A stretch of 64,000 nucleotides of DNA from Catenovulum sp. 2E275 (GCF_025515275.1 NZ_JAOPFU010000010.1:37617-101616), one strand, 5' to 3'; shown: positions 18,107 to 29,152, numbered from the stretch's first letter. Made by a program: numbers and translations. The notes: generated by a model from the sequence alone, not told the origin.

Positions 18107-19075
18107 TTAACTTCCCGAAAATAATATATATTGGTAGGCAATAAAGCAGGCTAGTAAAATACCACCTTCTACTCGGTTAATACTTCTTGGACCTTTTATT
18201 CCGATTGCCATTAAAATTAATAAAATGGTGACAGCTATCATAATGTAGCCATCTCTGGTTAATGCAAGCGGGTCAATTGCGCCCGGCGCTAAAATACCAG
18301 GAATAGCCAAAACAGCCAGTGCGTTAAAAATATTTGAACCAACAATATTACCTAAAGCTAAATCATCTTCGCCTTTTAAAACCCCTGCAACTGATGCCGC
18401 TAATTCAGGTAGTGAAGTACCAACGGCAATAATAGTTAAACCTATAACTAAATCACTGATACCAAAGTGTTTTGCAATATTTACTGCAGAATCTACTAAA
18501 TAGTTTGAACTTATCAATAGTAATGCTAATCCTACAATTAACCAAAATGCAGCTTTAGTTACGGAAACACCTTCAGGTACATCCTCGCTTAAATCATTTT
18601 CAAGCGTATCTACTTCGTTAGCAGGCTTATGGAGAGATGCATAAGTAAGATAAGCTATTGTGATAATGAACAATACGGCAAGGCTAATACCTTCCCAAAA
18701 AGACAATATGAAATCGGCCAGAAATGCAACAGCAATGAAGCTGGTAATAAGAATGATAGGCAGTTCACGGCGAATAGTTTGTGAACCCACTAGCAACGGT
18801 TTTAAGAGCGCGGTTATACCTAACACAAGGGTAATATTTGTTATGTTTGAACCAATTACATTGCCAATTGCAGTGTCAGCTTTATCGGCCAGAGCTGCTG
18901 AACCTGCAACCATCATTTCGGGAGCCGAAGATCCCATTGCAACTATAGTTAAACCAATTATTAATGGAGATAAACCTAAATTTCGAGCAAGGGCTGCAGC
19001 ACCATAAACAAATTTATCAGCACTCCAGACCAAAAAAGCTAAACTAACCAGTAAAATGATAGATTGTTCTAACAT
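18107..19075 (-). CDS. yrbG: Calcium/sodium:cation antiporter of the CaCA family (YrbG)
   Basis: A 322-residue inner-membrane antiporter with about ten membrane segments and the two inverted alpha-repeats of the CaCA family. The first repeat has GLTIVAMGSSAPEMMVAGSAAL and AIGNVIGSNITNITLVLG; the second has GLTIIAVGTSLPELAASVAG and ALGNIVGSNIFNALAVL. These GTS/SPE and GNxxGSN motifs bind the cations. It heads the kds-lpt-rpoN block, 3 bp before kdsD, and is divergent from mlaF. Confidence 0.92.
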   Translation of the reverse strand: MLEQSIILLVSLAFLVWSADKFVYGAAALARNLGLSPLIIGLTIVAMGSSAPEMMVAGSAALADKADTAIGNVIGSNITNITLVLGITALLKPLLVGSQTIRRELPIILITSFIAVAFLADFILSFWEGISLAVLFIITIAYLTYASLHKPANEVDTLENDLSEDVPEGVSVTKAAFWLIVGLALLLISSNYLVDSAVNIAKHFGISDLVIGLTIIAVGTSLPELAASVAGVLKGEDDLALGNIVGSNIFNALAVLAIPGILAPGAIDPLALTRDGYIMIAVTILLILMAIGIKGPRSINRVEGGILLACFIAYQYILFSGS

Positions 19076-19294
19076 AAAAACCTTATATAACAGGGCAATT
19101 ATTTTGTTTAGCGCGCATTATACTGAAATTCGACTAAATTTCAGAAAATACTTGCTGCGAATTCTGAAAAACATTAACTTGTCGCGTTTATATTTTATCA
19201 GTCTAGCCTAATTGATTTGTCTATTGGAGTAGAAAATAGGATTAGTGAACCAGTTCATTCAATTGAGAAAAGAGCGTTTTTTATTGCTTATTTT

Positions 19295-19303
19295 TGTTAG
19301 AAT
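19295..19303 (+). promoter_or_regulatory. Candidate extended -10 promoter for the mla operon
   Basis: TG-T-TAGAAT forms an extended -10 about 44 bp before the mlaF start. No good -35 is placed at 17 bp, so the call rests on the -10 alone. Confidence 0.35.
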
Positions 19304-19346
19304 GCGGCAAAACCTAAGTTGTTAGGGTTAGAGTAAAGGAAAATCA

Positions 19347-20153
19347 ATGTCTGATAATACCTATGTAGAGGTTAAAAATATGACTTTTTCGCGTGGCGAC
19401 AGAGTTATATATGATGATATTAGTTTGTCGATTCCCAGAGGGAAAGTGGTTGCCGTAATGGGGCCGAGTGGTATAGGAAAAACCACATTACTGCGCTTAA
19501 TTGCAGGCCAGATTAAACCGGACAGTGGCCAGATAATTGTAGATGGCGAGCATATTCCACAATTAAGTCGGGCTGCATTATATGATGCCCGAAAAAAAAT
19601 GAGCATGCTATTTCAAAGTGGCGCTTTATTTAGCGAAATGTCAGTGTTTGATAATGTTGCTTTTCCCATTCGTGAACATTGTAACTTACCGGAAGATATC
19701 ATTCGTAGCATGGTGCTGATGAAACTTAATTCTGTTGGTTTACGAGGCGCGGCAGATTTAATGCCAAGTGAATTATCTGGTGGTATGGCAAGACGGGCTG
19801 CACTCGCCAGAGCAATTGCGCTTGATCCTCAGCTTATTATGTATGACGAACCTTTTGCTGGACAAGACCCGATTTCAATGGGTGTTTTAATTCGTTTAAT
19901 TCGCTCACTGAATGATGCTTTAGGTTTAACCTCAATTGTCGTATCGCATGACGTTAATGAAGTGCTGAGCATAGCGGATTATGTTTATATAATGGCAAAT
20001 AAAAAAGTGATAGGTCATGGTACTCCAGCTCAGTTAGCCAAAGACGATTCACCTTTAGTTCATCAGTTTATGGCTGGTGAATCAGATGGTCCTGTACCAT
20101 TTCATTTTCCGGGTGAACCTATCGAACAGCAGTTGTCTGAGGTATTTAAATGA
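19347..20153 (+). CDS. mlaF: Phospholipid-trafficking ABC ATPase MlaF
   Basis: The 268-residue ATPase of the MlaFEDB complex, which moves phospholipids between the outer and inner membranes to keep outer-leaflet asymmetry. Walker A is [16 protein letters not shown], the signature is [19 protein letters not shown], Walker B is [13 protein letters not shown], and the H-loop is [10 protein letters not shown]. The extra C-terminal tail ([20 protein letters not shown]) is the MlaF extension that reaches the neighbouring subunit. An AGGA-type SD precedes the start. It overlaps mlaE by 4 bases. Confidence 0.96.
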   Translation: MSDNTYVEVKNMTFSRGDRVIYDDISLSIPRGKVVAVMGPSGIGKTTLLRLIAGQIKPDSGQIIVDGEHIPQLSRAALYDARKKMSMLFQSGALFSEMSVFDNVAFPIREHCNLPEDIIRSMVLMKLNSVGLRGAADLMPSELSGGMARRAALARAIALDPQLIMYDEPFAGQDPISMGVLIRLIRSLNDALGLTSIVVSHDVNEVLSIADYVYIMANKKVIGHGTPAQLAKDDSPLVHQFMAGESDGPVPFHFPGEPIEQQLSEVFK

Positions 20154-20932
20154 TTTTAGATTTTTTTGCTGGTATAGGCCGTAAAGGAATAGAGCTTTTT
20201 GCAACTGTGGGGCGCGCCGGCATTATGTTAATTAATGCTTTATGGGCTATGCCTAAACTGGCTCAAAATTTTCCCTTACTTGTTCGTCAGCTTTATGTTG
20301 TGGGTGTGCAATCATTTGCAATTATTGTGGTGAGTGGTTTATTTATCGGCATGGTAATTGGACTACAAGGTTATACCATTTTAGTTGGGTACGGTGCTGA
20401 AAATAGTTTGGGGCCAATGGTTGCGTTATCACTTCTGCGTGAGTTAGGGCCTGTCGTGACTGCACTGTTATTTGCTGGTCGGGCTGGTTCTGCGCTCACC
20501 GCTGAAATTGGATTAATGAAAGCCACCGAGCAATTATCGAGTATGGAATTAATGGCTGTTGACCCATTACGACGCGTAATTGCCCCAAGATTTTGGGCTG
20601 GTGTTTATAGCATGCCACTACTCGCGTTTTTATTTAGTGCCGTTGGTATTTGGGGCGGTTATTTAGTGGGGGTGCAATGGTTAGGGGTTGATGATGGCAG
20701 CTTTTGGAGTGTGATGCAGGCATCGGTAGACTTTAACCGTGATATTTTAAATGGATTTATTAAAAGTTTTGTATTTGCTGTTGTAGTGACTTGGATAGCT
20801 ATTTTCCGCGGCTATGACTGTGTACCTACATCGGAAGGGATTAGTCAGGCAACAACTCAAACCGTTGTACATGCCTCACTTGCCGTATTAGGTCTTGATT
20901 TTGTATTAACCGCTTTAATGTTTGGAGATTAA
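20150..20932 (+). CDS. mlaE: MlaE permease of the phospholipid ABC transporter
   Basis: A 260-residue inner-membrane permease with an N-terminal interfacial helix and about five membrane segments. Family signatures include [47 protein letters not shown] and the cytoplasmic-loop segment [19 protein letters not shown]. The C-terminal [26 protein letters not shown] is typical. It couples translationally to mlaF through an ATGA overlap. Confidence 0.96.
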   Translation: MILDFFAGIGRKGIELFATVGRAGIMLINALWAMPKLAQNFPLLVRQLYVVGVQSFAIIVVSGLFIGMVIGLQGYTILVGYGAENSLGPMVALSLLRELGPVVTALLFAGRAGSALTAEIGLMKATEQLSSMELMAVDPLRRVIAPRFWAGVYSMPLLAFLFSAVGIWGGYLVGVQWLGVDDGSFWSVMQASVDFNRDILNGFIKSFVFAVVVTWIAIFRGYDCVPTSEGISQATTQTVVHASLAVLGLDFVLTALMFGD

Positions 20933-20936
20933 TAAG

Positions 20937-21404
20937 ATGAACAACCGTAAAACAGAGATAGGGGTTGGTTTATTTATCAGTGCAGGGTTAATTGCACTAT
21001 TATTTTTAGCTTTACAAGTTGCCAATACAGGGGCAATGGCAAATGGCGAAACTTATATTTTAAAAGCTAAATTTGACAATATTGGTGGTTTAAAAGTGCG
21101 CTCACCAGTAAAAGTAGGCGGGGTTGTGGTTGGCCGTGTATCTAGTATTCAACTGGAAAATTTAGTACCGGTTGTTTCAATGGAAATATCGCAAGATTAT
21201 CATTTTCCAGAAACCAGCTCGCTGAGCATTTTAACGGCAGGTTTATTAGGTGAGCAATATTTGGGGTTAGAGCCAGGCTTTACAATGGAAGGCATGGAAA
21301 TTGAAATCCTCAAAAATGAAGATTATATCCAAGATACAAAATCGGCTTTGGTACTTGAAGAATTAATCGGCCAGTTCTTATTTGGACAAAATAACGAAGA
21401 TTAA
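20937..21404 (+). CDS. mlaD: MlaD, MCE-domain lipid-binding subunit
   Basis: A 155-residue bitopic protein: one N-terminal membrane helix (IGVGLFISAGLIALLFLALQVA) and one MCE domain (YILKAKFDNIGGLKVRSPVKVGGVVVGRVSSI), which forms a hexameric ring through which phospholipids pass. The start is ATG 20937 with GGAG 9 bases upstream; an in-frame TTG at 20922 would place the SD inside the gene. The C-terminal ALVLEELIGQFLF is the conserved hydrophobic tail helix. Confidence 0.95.
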   Translation: MNNRKTEIGVGLFISAGLIALLFLALQVANTGAMANGETYILKAKFDNIGGLKVRSPVKVGGVVVGRVSSIQLENLVPVVSMEISQDYHFPETSSLSILTAGLLGEQYLGLEPGFTMEGMEIEILKNEDYIQDTKSALVLEELIGQFLFGQNNED

Positions 21405-21415
21405 TAGGTAAATTT

Positions 21416-22087
21416 ATGAAAAAAATTGTTAAAGCATGTTTGCTTACATTCAGTTTAATCTCAGCACCTATCACAGTTAGTTTTAGCTCTCATGCCGCCT
21501 CGGTAGAACAGACAGAGCAAGATCCTTATATTTTATTTGATAAGGTTACTCAAAAAGCGTTTGCTCGATTTAAAAAAGAGTGGCCACAAGTTCAGCAAAA
21601 CCCTGAATTGCTAAAGCAAATTATTCGTGAAGAGCTAATGCCTTATGTTGATTACGAATATGCTGCTTTTAAAGTGTTGGGCAAATACGTAAGAGAAATT
21701 AACAGTGCAGACCGACAAGCGTTTGTCGATACATTTAAAGATTATATTGTGACTGTTTATGCTCAACTTTTTACCCAATATCGTGATACTCAAAATATTG
21801 AAGTTGAAAAATCAAACTCATTAAGCGGCGATAAAATTGTCGTTGTTAAAACCCGCATTGTTGAGCCGGGGCGACCAGACATTAGCGTTATTTTTAAGTT
21901 AATTTATCGCAGCGATAAATGGGGCGCGTTTGACATGGAAGCCGAAGGGATTTCAATGCTAAATACCAAACGTAAAGAGATAGGATCTGCGATTGATCGT
22001 GTTGGTATTAAAGGAATCATTGCTGATTTACGTGATAAGGCTGATCAAAAATTAAAATTAAATGCTACAGAGTCAAACAATGATTAA
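21416..22087 (+). CDS. mlaC: Periplasmic phospholipid-binding protein MlaC
   Basis: A 223-residue periplasmic shuttle with a signal peptide cleaved near SFSSHA-ASV. The Tol-Ttg2-like domain is seen in MPYVDYEYAAFKVLGKY, FVDTFKDYIVTVYAQLFTQY and EPGRPDISVIFKLIYRSDKWGAFDMEAEGISML. It carries phospholipid between the outer-membrane MlaA complex and the inner-membrane MlaFEDB. mlaA is not in this window. The stop overlaps mlaB. Confidence 0.95.
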   Translation: MKKIVKACLLTFSLISAPITVSFSSHAASVEQTEQDPYILFDKVTQKAFARFKKEWPQVQQNPELLKQIIREELMPYVDYEYAAFKVLGKYVREINSADRQAFVDTFKDYIVTVYAQLFTQYRDTQNIEVEKSNSLSGDKIVVVKTRIVEPGRPDISVIFKLIYRSDKWGAFDMEAEGISMLNTKRKEIGSAIDRVGIKGIIADLRDKADQKLKLNATESNND

Positions 22088-22373
22088 GCTAGCTGAAAAG
22101 CAAAATAATCATCATTTTTGGCAATTAGATGGTGAGCTTACTCGCTTTTCTAATCTAGCTGGTTTTCCAGAGTTACCTTGCCCAGATCAAAATGATGTAG
22201 ATGTCAGTTTAGCTGATGTCAGCAAAGTAGATACTGCCGGATTGGCATATTTGATTAAACTAAAAGTTAAACTAGCAGAAAAGGGCATTAATATTCGTTA
22301 CTTTCAAGCGAATGACAATATTAAAAAATTAGCTGGTTTATACGGAGTAGAGTCACTCCTGGGAATTGATTAA
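22080..22373 (+). CDS. mlaB: MlaB, STAS-domain subunit of the Mla transporter
   Basis: A 97-residue cytoplasmic STAS protein that binds and stimulates MlaF. The STAS core is VDVSLADVSKVDTAGLAYLIKLKVKLAEKG with a conserved Asp-Thr-Ala. I place the start at ATG 22080, overlapping the mlaC stop by 8 bases with AGAG upstream; an in-frame ATG at 22062 has no SD. It lacks the kinase-phosphorylated serine of anti-anti-sigma factors at the usual place (Thr-Ala-Gly), as expected for MlaB. Confidence 0.88.
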   Translation: MIKLAEKQNNHHFWQLDGELTRFSNLAGFPELPCPDQNDVDVSLADVSKVDTAGLAYLIKLKVKLAEKGINIRYFQANDNIKKLAGLYGVESLLGID

Positions 22374-22374
22374 G

Positions 22375-22641
22375 ATGAATTTAGACGAAATTATTGAAAA
22401 AATTACACCATTGATCGCAGACGCGATAGAACATGAAGAGTTAGTGATTGGTCACGAAGATAACTACTATCTTACTATTACGATTGTTTCTAATACTTTT
22501 GATGGATTACGCCCAGTAAAACGTCAACAAATGGTTTACCAGCCAATTAATGAATTTATTGCGGATGGTTCTATTCACGCCGTAAAAATAAAAGCCATGA
22601 CTCCTAAAGAATGGCGCTTACATAAAAAATTGAATTTTTAA
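22375..22641 (+). CDS. ibaG: BolA-family protein IbaG
   Basis: An 88-residue BolA-like protein that pairs with monothiol glutaredoxins to handle [2Fe-2S] clusters. Recognised from LDEIIEKITPLI at the start, FDGLRPVKRQQMVYQPINEFI (the BolA helix-turn region) and the ending IHAVKIKAMTPKEW. The start is ATG 22375, one base after the mlaB stop; TTG 22366 in the same frame lies inside mlaB. IbaG between mlaB and murA is the conserved gammaproteobacterial arrangement. Confidence 0.93.
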   Translation: MNLDEIIEKITPLIADAIEHEELVIGHEDNYYLTITIVSNTFDGLRPVKRQQMVYQPINEFIADGSIHAVKIKAMTPKEWRLHKKLNF

Positions 22642-22654
22642 TCGGCAAAGGTAA

Positions 22655-23926
<1,272 letters not shown>

Positions 23927-24061
23927 ATCATCCTACATAGGCAACTTCAACTCTGGATAAGAAGCTAACTAAGGCCTTAAATTTATAGGCTTTTAGTTTG
24001 AGTTTTTACCCAAAGTCGAGAGTAATTAAGCTACCACTTCCTTTCAATTAAATTGTTTGTT

Positions 24062-25168
24062 TTACTGAGTTGTCATCGGCGTATAGTTTGGCAGCTCAGA
24101 AATAGTCACTTTTAACTGCATTCTTACCCCTTTTCGTAAAATCGTGACAGGTAACACTGTACCCGGTTTAGTTTCTGCAATTAAATCCAAGGTTTGGGTT
24201 CGGCTGCGGATCGCCTGTCCGTCAATTTCCAGAATAATATCATTAGCGATAATGCCTGCTTTATCTGCCGGTCCATTTGGCTCTAATTGGGTAACTAAAA
24301 TTCCAACCGGCGTTATTAAATCTTCGTTAGTTTGTACATAAGTTTCTTTACCGGATAAACCTAAATAACCACGCACAACACGACCATCTGTTGCTATTTT
24401 TTTTAGAATTGTCAGTGCTAACTTAGCCGGAACAGCAAAAAATATTCCCTGAGCTTTATTATTTTGTCTGGCTGATGCATAGTTAAAAGAATTTATACCA
24501 ACTAAATAACCGTCACTATCTACTAATGCTCCGCCAGAGTTACCATCATTAATGGCAGCATCCATTTGAATAAAGTCTGCATAATTTGAGCTTAATCCGG
24601 CGCGGCCTGTCGCGCTGACAATCCCTTGAGTAATGGTTTGCCCTAAGTTGTAAGGATTACCAATCGCTAATACTAAATCACCGGCTTGAGAGGTAAGGTT
24701 TGGATCTATTGGTACCACTGGCAAATTATCACTTTGTACATAAAGTACTGCTAAATCGGTATAAGGATCACTGCCAATAAGTTGGGCAACAAAAGTGCGA
24801 CCATCTTGTAGCGCCACCCAAATTAACTCTGCATTTTTTACCACGTGTTCGGCGGTTAAAATAAACCCATTTTCTGAAACAATAACGCCAGACCCCAAAG
24901 TCTGGATCGCCCGTTTGTTATTATAAAACCGCTGATTTATCTCAAAGCCTTCAGTGTAAATATTGACAACCGCCGGAGCCGATTTTGCAACTGCTTTAGC
25001 ATACGAAATTGGTTTTCTGTCAGGTTCTCTATCAGCAAATAGGCTTTGCCAAATAATATTATTTTGCCGAAATTCAGGAAATACAGCGAATAATAATACG
25101 GTAATAACAAGAGCAATCGCTAAAGTATTAAAAATGAACTGTAATGAGCTAGATAATTTTTGAGGCAT
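24062..25168 (-). CDS. degS: Membrane-anchored serine protease DegS
   Basis: A 368-residue HtrA protease with one N-terminal membrane anchor (LAIALVITVLLFAVF), a trypsin-like domain and a single PDZ domain, the DegS layout. It cleaves the anti-sigma factor RseA when misfolded outer-membrane proteins bind its PDZ, starting the sigma-E response. Catalytic triad: His in ILTAEHVVKNAE, Asp in DPYTDLAVL, Ser in NDGNSGGALVD. The PDZ spans about 265-360 (GPADKAGIIANDIILEIDGQ). It lies downstream of degQ, separated by a terminator, so it probably also has its own promoter. Confidence 0.94.
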   Translation of the reverse strand: MPQKLSSSLQFIFNTLAIALVITVLLFAVFPEFRQNNIIWQSLFADREPDRKPISYAKAVAKSAPAVVNIYTEGFEINQRFYNNKRAIQTLGSGVIVSENGFILTAEHVVKNAELIWVALQDGRTFVAQLIGSDPYTDLAVLYVQSDNLPVVPIDPNLTSQAGDLVLAIGNPYNLGQTITQGIVSATGRAGLSSNYADFIQMDAAINDGNSGGALVDSDGYLVGINSFNYASARQNNKAQGIFFAVPAKLALTILKKIATDGRVVRGYLGLSGKETYVQTNEDLITPVGILVTQLEPNGPADKAGIIANDIILEIDGQAIRSRTQTLDLIAETKPGTVLPVTILRKGVRMQLKVTISELPNYTPMTTQ

Positions 25169-25186
25169 TATTATTATATCTTTAGA

Positions 25187-25211
25187 TAAAAGACCCGGTA
25201 AAAACCGGGTC
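25187..25211 (-). terminator. Intrinsic terminator or attenuator between degQ and degS
   Basis: On the minus strand GACCCGGT and ACCGGGTC form a perfect 8-bp stem around TTTT, followed by a TTTT run. It should end most degQ transcripts ahead of degS. Confidence 0.75.
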
Positions 25212-25256
25212 CAAAAGTCAGTTAGTTTGATTGTAGCCTGTTAATGGTTGCTTATA

Positions 25257-26624
25257 CTAGCGGATTACTAAATAAAGCTGACTGCTACCACGTACAACAT
25301 TTAAGGCTATAATTCCCTCGTAGCCCTCCAGCTTATCGCGTAAATCAGCCAAGTTATTAATCCGCTCGCGGTTTACGCCCACAATTACATCGTTTTCTTG
25401 TAAACCTATGGCCGCGGCGGCACTGCGCTTATCAAGCGTTTTAACTTTAACCCCAGCTTCGCCAGATTCGGTTTTACCATTAGTTAACTCAGAACCTTCC
25501 AAAGCAGGGTGAATCACTGAAGCTTTAATATTATCGCCTTTAGATTCTCTTAACGTGACTGGAATCGTCATTTTTTTGCCGTCTCGGATAATACCAAGTT
25601 TCACAGTCGCACCAGCTCCCATGGTACCTATTTTAGCTTTAAGCTCAAAAAATGACTGAATATTCTTACCATTAATACTGATAATCGCATCACCCGGCTT
25701 TAATCCCGCTTCGGCAGCGGCTGTATCGTCAAATACCTGATTAACAATAGCACCTTGAGAAGTGGATAAACCAAATGCTTTAGCTATGCCCGCGTCAATA
25801 TTTTCACCAGATATACCTAAAACGCCTCGTTTTACTTCGCCAAATTCAACAATTTGTTTAACCAAATTACTCATCATATTCGATGGAATCGCAAAACCAA
25901 TCCCGACATTACCACCATGAGGGCCTAAAATCGCAGTGTTTATCCCGATTAATTTTCCGTCTAAACTGACCAGAGCACCACCCGAATTACCACTGTTAAT
26001 CGCGGCATCGGTCTGAATAAAGTTTTCGTAGCCTTCAATGCCTAAACCACTTCTCCCCAGTGCACTGACTATACCGGATGTCACGGTTTGACCAATTGCA
26101 AACGGATTACCAATTGCAACAGCAAAATCACCAACTCTGATTTTATCTGAGTCCGCTAACGGGATATCAGTTAAATCGTCGGCTTCGATTTGTAATAAGG
26201 CAATATCTGTTTCAGCATCGGCGCCTAATTTTTTAGCCTCGTACTGACGACCATCTTTTAACGTAATCATGATTTTGTCAGTATCAGCAATTACGTGATT
26301 ATTAGTGACGATATAACCTTTTTTTGCATCGATAATAACCCCTGAGCCAGCGGTTTGGAAAGGCTGTTCCTGCACTCTAGGTTGGGCATTCTGACCAAAA
26401 AAACGGCGAAAAATTTCAGGGATTTGCTGGCGGTTTTCTTTCATTCCGGTTGCGGAAATATTGACGACCGCCGGTGTGGCTTTTTCTAGCATAGGCGCTA
26501 ACGACGGGGTTTCTTGTTTGTCGTTATCACCGAACCAAGGTAATGCCGCATTTGCAACCGGGTTAATGGCTAAAGCTGCGGCTAAAACTGAGACTTTAAA
26601 AATACTTAAACGATTAGCTTTCAA
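25257..26624 (-). CDS. degQ: Periplasmic Do-family serine protease DegQ/DegP, TTG start
   Basis: A 455-residue HtrA protease/chaperone for misfolded periplasmic proteins. I place the start at TTG 26624: an AGGAG lies 8 bases upstream and the product then begins MKANRLSIFKVSVLAAALAI, a proper signal peptide cleaved near NPVANA-ALP. The upstream in-frame TTG (26642) would place the SD inside the gene. The triad is His in IVTNNHVIAD, Asp in DAETDIALL and Ser in NSGNSGGALVS. Two PDZ domains follow. The short LA loop (RQQIPEIFRRFFGQ) suggests DegQ more than DegP. Confidence 0.93.
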   Translation of the reverse strand: MKANRLSIFKVSVLAAALAINPVANAALPWFGDNDKQETPSLAPMLEKATPAVVNISATGMKENRQQIPEIFRRFFGQNAQPRVQEQPFQTAGSGVIIDAKKGYIVTNNHVIADTDKIMITLKDGRQYEAKKLGADAETDIALLQIEADDLTDIPLADSDKIRVGDFAVAIGNPFAIGQTVTSGIVSALGRSGLGIEGYENFIQTDAAINSGNSGGALVSLDGKLIGINTAILGPHGGNVGIGFAIPSNMMSNLVKQIVEFGEVKRGVLGISGENIDAGIAKAFGLSTSQGAIVNQVFDDTAAAEAGLKPGDAIISINGKNIQSFFELKAKIGTMGAGATVKLGIIRDGKKMTIPVTLRESKGDNIKASVIHPALEGSELTNGKTESGEAGVKVKTLDKRSAAAAIGLQENDVIVGVNRERINNLADLRDKLEGYEGIIALNVVRGSSQLYLVIR

Positions 26625-26701
26625 TGTAAATTCTCCTAGCAATAAAACAGTAATTGAAAGGGTTAATTCTCATTTAAAGACTTGTTGAAGGTTAAAAAAG
26701 T

Positions 26702-27139
26702 TCAAACTTCCTTTTTATTTTCTGCGGCAAACCAGCCCATTTTATTTTCAGAGTAATCTAAGGGGATGCTCTTCATTGGCGATTCCATAGATGAGCGGTT
26801 TTCTTTTTTAGCATTGTTATTAAGCAGTTCACTGATCTCAGGTGTAAAAAACGGAATATATTGTTTATTTTTATCCTGTTTTTCAGCTAAATGGTTAAAT
26901 TGCTTTTGTGATTCTGCTGCGGCAACCTGAGCTTGCTCTGCGATACTTTGCATTGCGCTGTTAACCGAGGTGAGATACTGATTAACTTCGGTTTTAAATG
27001 TTTCTTGTGCCTGAATGTGTTTATCTAACTCAGCTTGTAGTTTTTGTTGTTTGCCAGTTAGCGCCGGAATAATGCGTCCTGCGGCAAAGCCTGCTAAACC
27101 ACCGATTAAAAAAATAACTATGCCAGTTAACCATGTCAT
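26702..27139 (-). CDS. zapG: ZapG/YhcB-family (DUF1043) membrane protein
   Basis: A 145-residue protein with one N-terminal membrane helix (IVIFLIGGLAGFAAGRIIP) followed by a long coiled coil (LQAELDKHIQAQETFKTEVNQYL) and a charged tail. This is the YhcB/DUF1043 family, which links cell division, elongation and envelope synthesis in gammaproteobacteria. The position next to degQ and divergent from zapE matches the conserved locus. The molecular activity is scaffold-like; no catalytic motif is visible. Confidence 0.9.
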   Translation of the reverse strand: MTWLTGIVIFLIGGLAGFAAGRIIPALTGKQQKLQAELDKHIQAQETFKTEVNQYLTSVNSAMQSIAEQAQVAAAESQKQFNHLAEKQDKNKQYIPFFTPEISELLNNNAKKENRSSMESPMKSIPLDYSENKMGWFAAENKKEV

Positions 27140-27215
27140 GATGAATTACCTCAAAAAAAAGATTAGCATTAGTAATCAATAGATAAAAAATAATTATTTG
27201 TATATTTAGCCAATT

Positions 27216-28316
27216 ATGACAACACCTCTACAGCAATACCAGCAAGATTTATCAAAAGGTAAACTTATTGCCGATCCTGCACAGGCTTATGCCGTTGATT
27301 TATTAGAAAAACTCTATCAGGATTTAAATCTACAAGGGAGTTTAGATAAATCTTGGCTATCTTCAATTAAATATTTGTTTTCCAAGCCAAAAAATCAAGC
27401 ACCGCAAGGACTTTATTTTTGGGGTGGTGTTGGCCGTGGCAAAACCTATTTAATGGATTTATTTTATAACAGCTTACCATTTGATGAAAAATATAGAGTG
27501 CATTTTCATCGGTTTATGCGGCATGTGCATCAACAACTGGATAAATTAAAAGGTCAAAGTGATCCTTTAGAGCTTATTGCTGAACAATTATCGCAATCTT
27601 ATAAAATTATTTGTTTTGACGAATTTTTTGTTTCAGACATAACTGATGCCATGTTGCTGGCCGGTTTGATGCAAGCTTTGTTTAAACATAATGTGGTATT
27701 TGTTGCGACCTCAAATATTCCACCGGATGAATTATATAAGAATGGCTTACAAAGAGCTCGGTTTGTACCGGCAATCGAATTGATTAAACAGTACTGTCAG
27801 GTTTTTAATTTAGATAATGGTGTTGATTACCGGATGCGAACCTTAACTCAAGCTGAAATCTACCACTTTCCGCTTGATCAGCAGGCTGAAGATAACTTAT
27901 TGCAATATTTTAAACAGTTAGCGGTTGGTGATATATCGCAAAATGAAACACTGACAGTGGAAAACCGCCCACTTAAAACAAGATATTTAGCGCAAGATGT
28001 TGTTTGGTTTGATTTTTATCAGCTATGTGATGGCCCTAGAAGCCAAAATGATTATATTGAGTTAAGCCGCTGTTTTAATACCGTATTGTTAAGCGGCGTA
28101 AAACAAATGGGTGAAAAAAATGATGATATTGCCCGCCGTTTTATCGCTATGGTAGATGAATTTTATGAACGCCATGTCAAATTAATTATATCTGCTGAAG
28201 TCGAGTTAACCGAGTTATATACGACAGGCCGTTTAAATTTTGAATTTAAACGTTGCATTAGCCGTTTGCAGGAAATGCAATCTAAAGAATATTTAGCTTT
28301 AGCACATTTAGCTTAA
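27216..28316 (+). CDS. zapE: Cell-division ATPase ZapE (AFG1 family)
   Basis: A 366-residue AFG1-like AAA ATPase; in E. coli ZapE joins the Z-ring late in constriction. Walker A is FWGGVGRGKTYLMDLF and Walker B is IICFDEFFVSDITDA. The sensor region VVFVATSNIPPDELYKNGLQRARFVP carries the arginine finger. The HFHRFMRHVHQQL stretch and the ending FEFKRCISRLQEMQS are family hallmarks. Monocistronic, divergent from zapG. Confidence 0.94.
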   Translation: MTTPLQQYQQDLSKGKLIADPAQAYAVDLLEKLYQDLNLQGSLDKSWLSSIKYLFSKPKNQAPQGLYFWGGVGRGKTYLMDLFYNSLPFDEKYRVHFHRFMRHVHQQLDKLKGQSDPLELIAEQLSQSYKIICFDEFFVSDITDAMLLAGLMQALFKHNVVFVATSNIPPDELYKNGLQRARFVPAIELIKQYCQVFNLDNGVDYRMRTLTQAEIYHFPLDQQAEDNLLQYFKQLAVGDISQNETLTVENRPLKTRYLAQDVVWFDFYQLCDGPRSQNDYIELSRCFNTVLLSGVKQMGEKNDDIARRFIAMVDEFYERHVKLIISAEVELTELYTTGRLNFEFKRCISRLQEMQSKEYLALAHLA

Positions 28317-28550
28317 TGGCTCAGTTAAATATCTAGGCCCTAGGCTGAATTAAATCAAGTTGCATGAAAAAATTACAGTTGATGTGGGTAAAAAAAACAT
28401 ACAATCCTAACTATGAATAGGATTGTTATTGTAATAGGGCTATAAAAAATAATTTAAAAATAAAGACTTAAACAAGATGGCATAAAGTTAGCTATAGCTT
28501 AGATGAGTTTTTACAAACCGGACTATCAACCGGTATATAAGGAGATTGTT

Positions 28551-29099
28551 ATGAAAATCACTCGAACTCATTCTATGTTAGCTGCTGTTATTTTAAGTGC
28601 GACAACTTTATCTGTATCTGCCAATAATAGCTGGGAAAAAGAAGCTAAAGATGCATGGATAGATGGTAAAGCAGAATCTACCTTGTTGCTTAATACCAAC
28701 TTAAACTCGTTTAAAATTGATACTGATGTTAAAGCCGGTGTTGTTACCTTAACGGGTACGGTTGACAGTAATGTGGATAAAGCACTTGCTGAAGAATTAA
28801 TTGAAACTTTAGAAGGTGTTAAAAGCGTTGATAACCAAATAGTGGTTAAGCAAAAAGACGATGAAAAAAGTGAGATGATGTCTAAACTGACAGATTCTAA
28901 AGTTGCCACTGTCGTAAAAACCCGATTATTATTTGAGTCTGAGGTGAGTGGTACAGATATTAATGTTGATGTTAAAGGTGGCGTTGTAACTTTAACTGGT
29001 GACGTCGACTCAAGTGCAGAGCATGATTTAGCGATTGCAATTGCCAAAAACACCGATGATGTAAAGGATGTAATTGATAAACTTGAAGTCGTTCAATAA
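28551..29099 (+). CDS. Periplasmic protein with two BON domains (OsmY-like)
   Basis: A 182-residue exported protein: the signal peptide ends near LSVSA-NNS, and two BON domains follow (about 40-100 and 115-182), each with the pattern of a variable helix and then VxVxxGxVTLTGxVDS (VKAGVVTLTGTVDS and VKGGVVTLTGDVDS). BON domains bind phospholipid or membrane surfaces, and OsmY acts as a periplasmic stress chaperone. The start is ATG 28551, 5 bases after a strong AAGGAGA; the frame continues upstream without an SD. It has its own terminator, so it is monocistronic. Confidence 0.88.
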   Translation: MKITRTHSMLAAVILSATTLSVSANNSWEKEAKDAWIDGKAESTLLLNTNLNSFKIDTDVKAGVVTLTGTVDSNVDKALAEELIETLEGVKSVDNQIVVKQKDDEKSEMMSKLTDSKVATVVKTRLLFESEVSGTDINVDVKGGVVTLTGDVDSSAEHDLAIAIAKNTDDVKDVIDKLEVVQ

Positions 29100-29120
29100 A
29101 CCCTTAATTAGCTGTATTGT

Positions 29121-29152
29121 AAAAAGGCAGGTTGTTTAATCTGCCTTTTTAT
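29121..29152 (+). terminator. Intrinsic terminator after the BON protein
   Basis: A perfect 10-bp stem (AAAAAGGCAG / CTGCCTTTTT) with a 10-nt loop, followed by more T residues. Confidence 0.88.
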
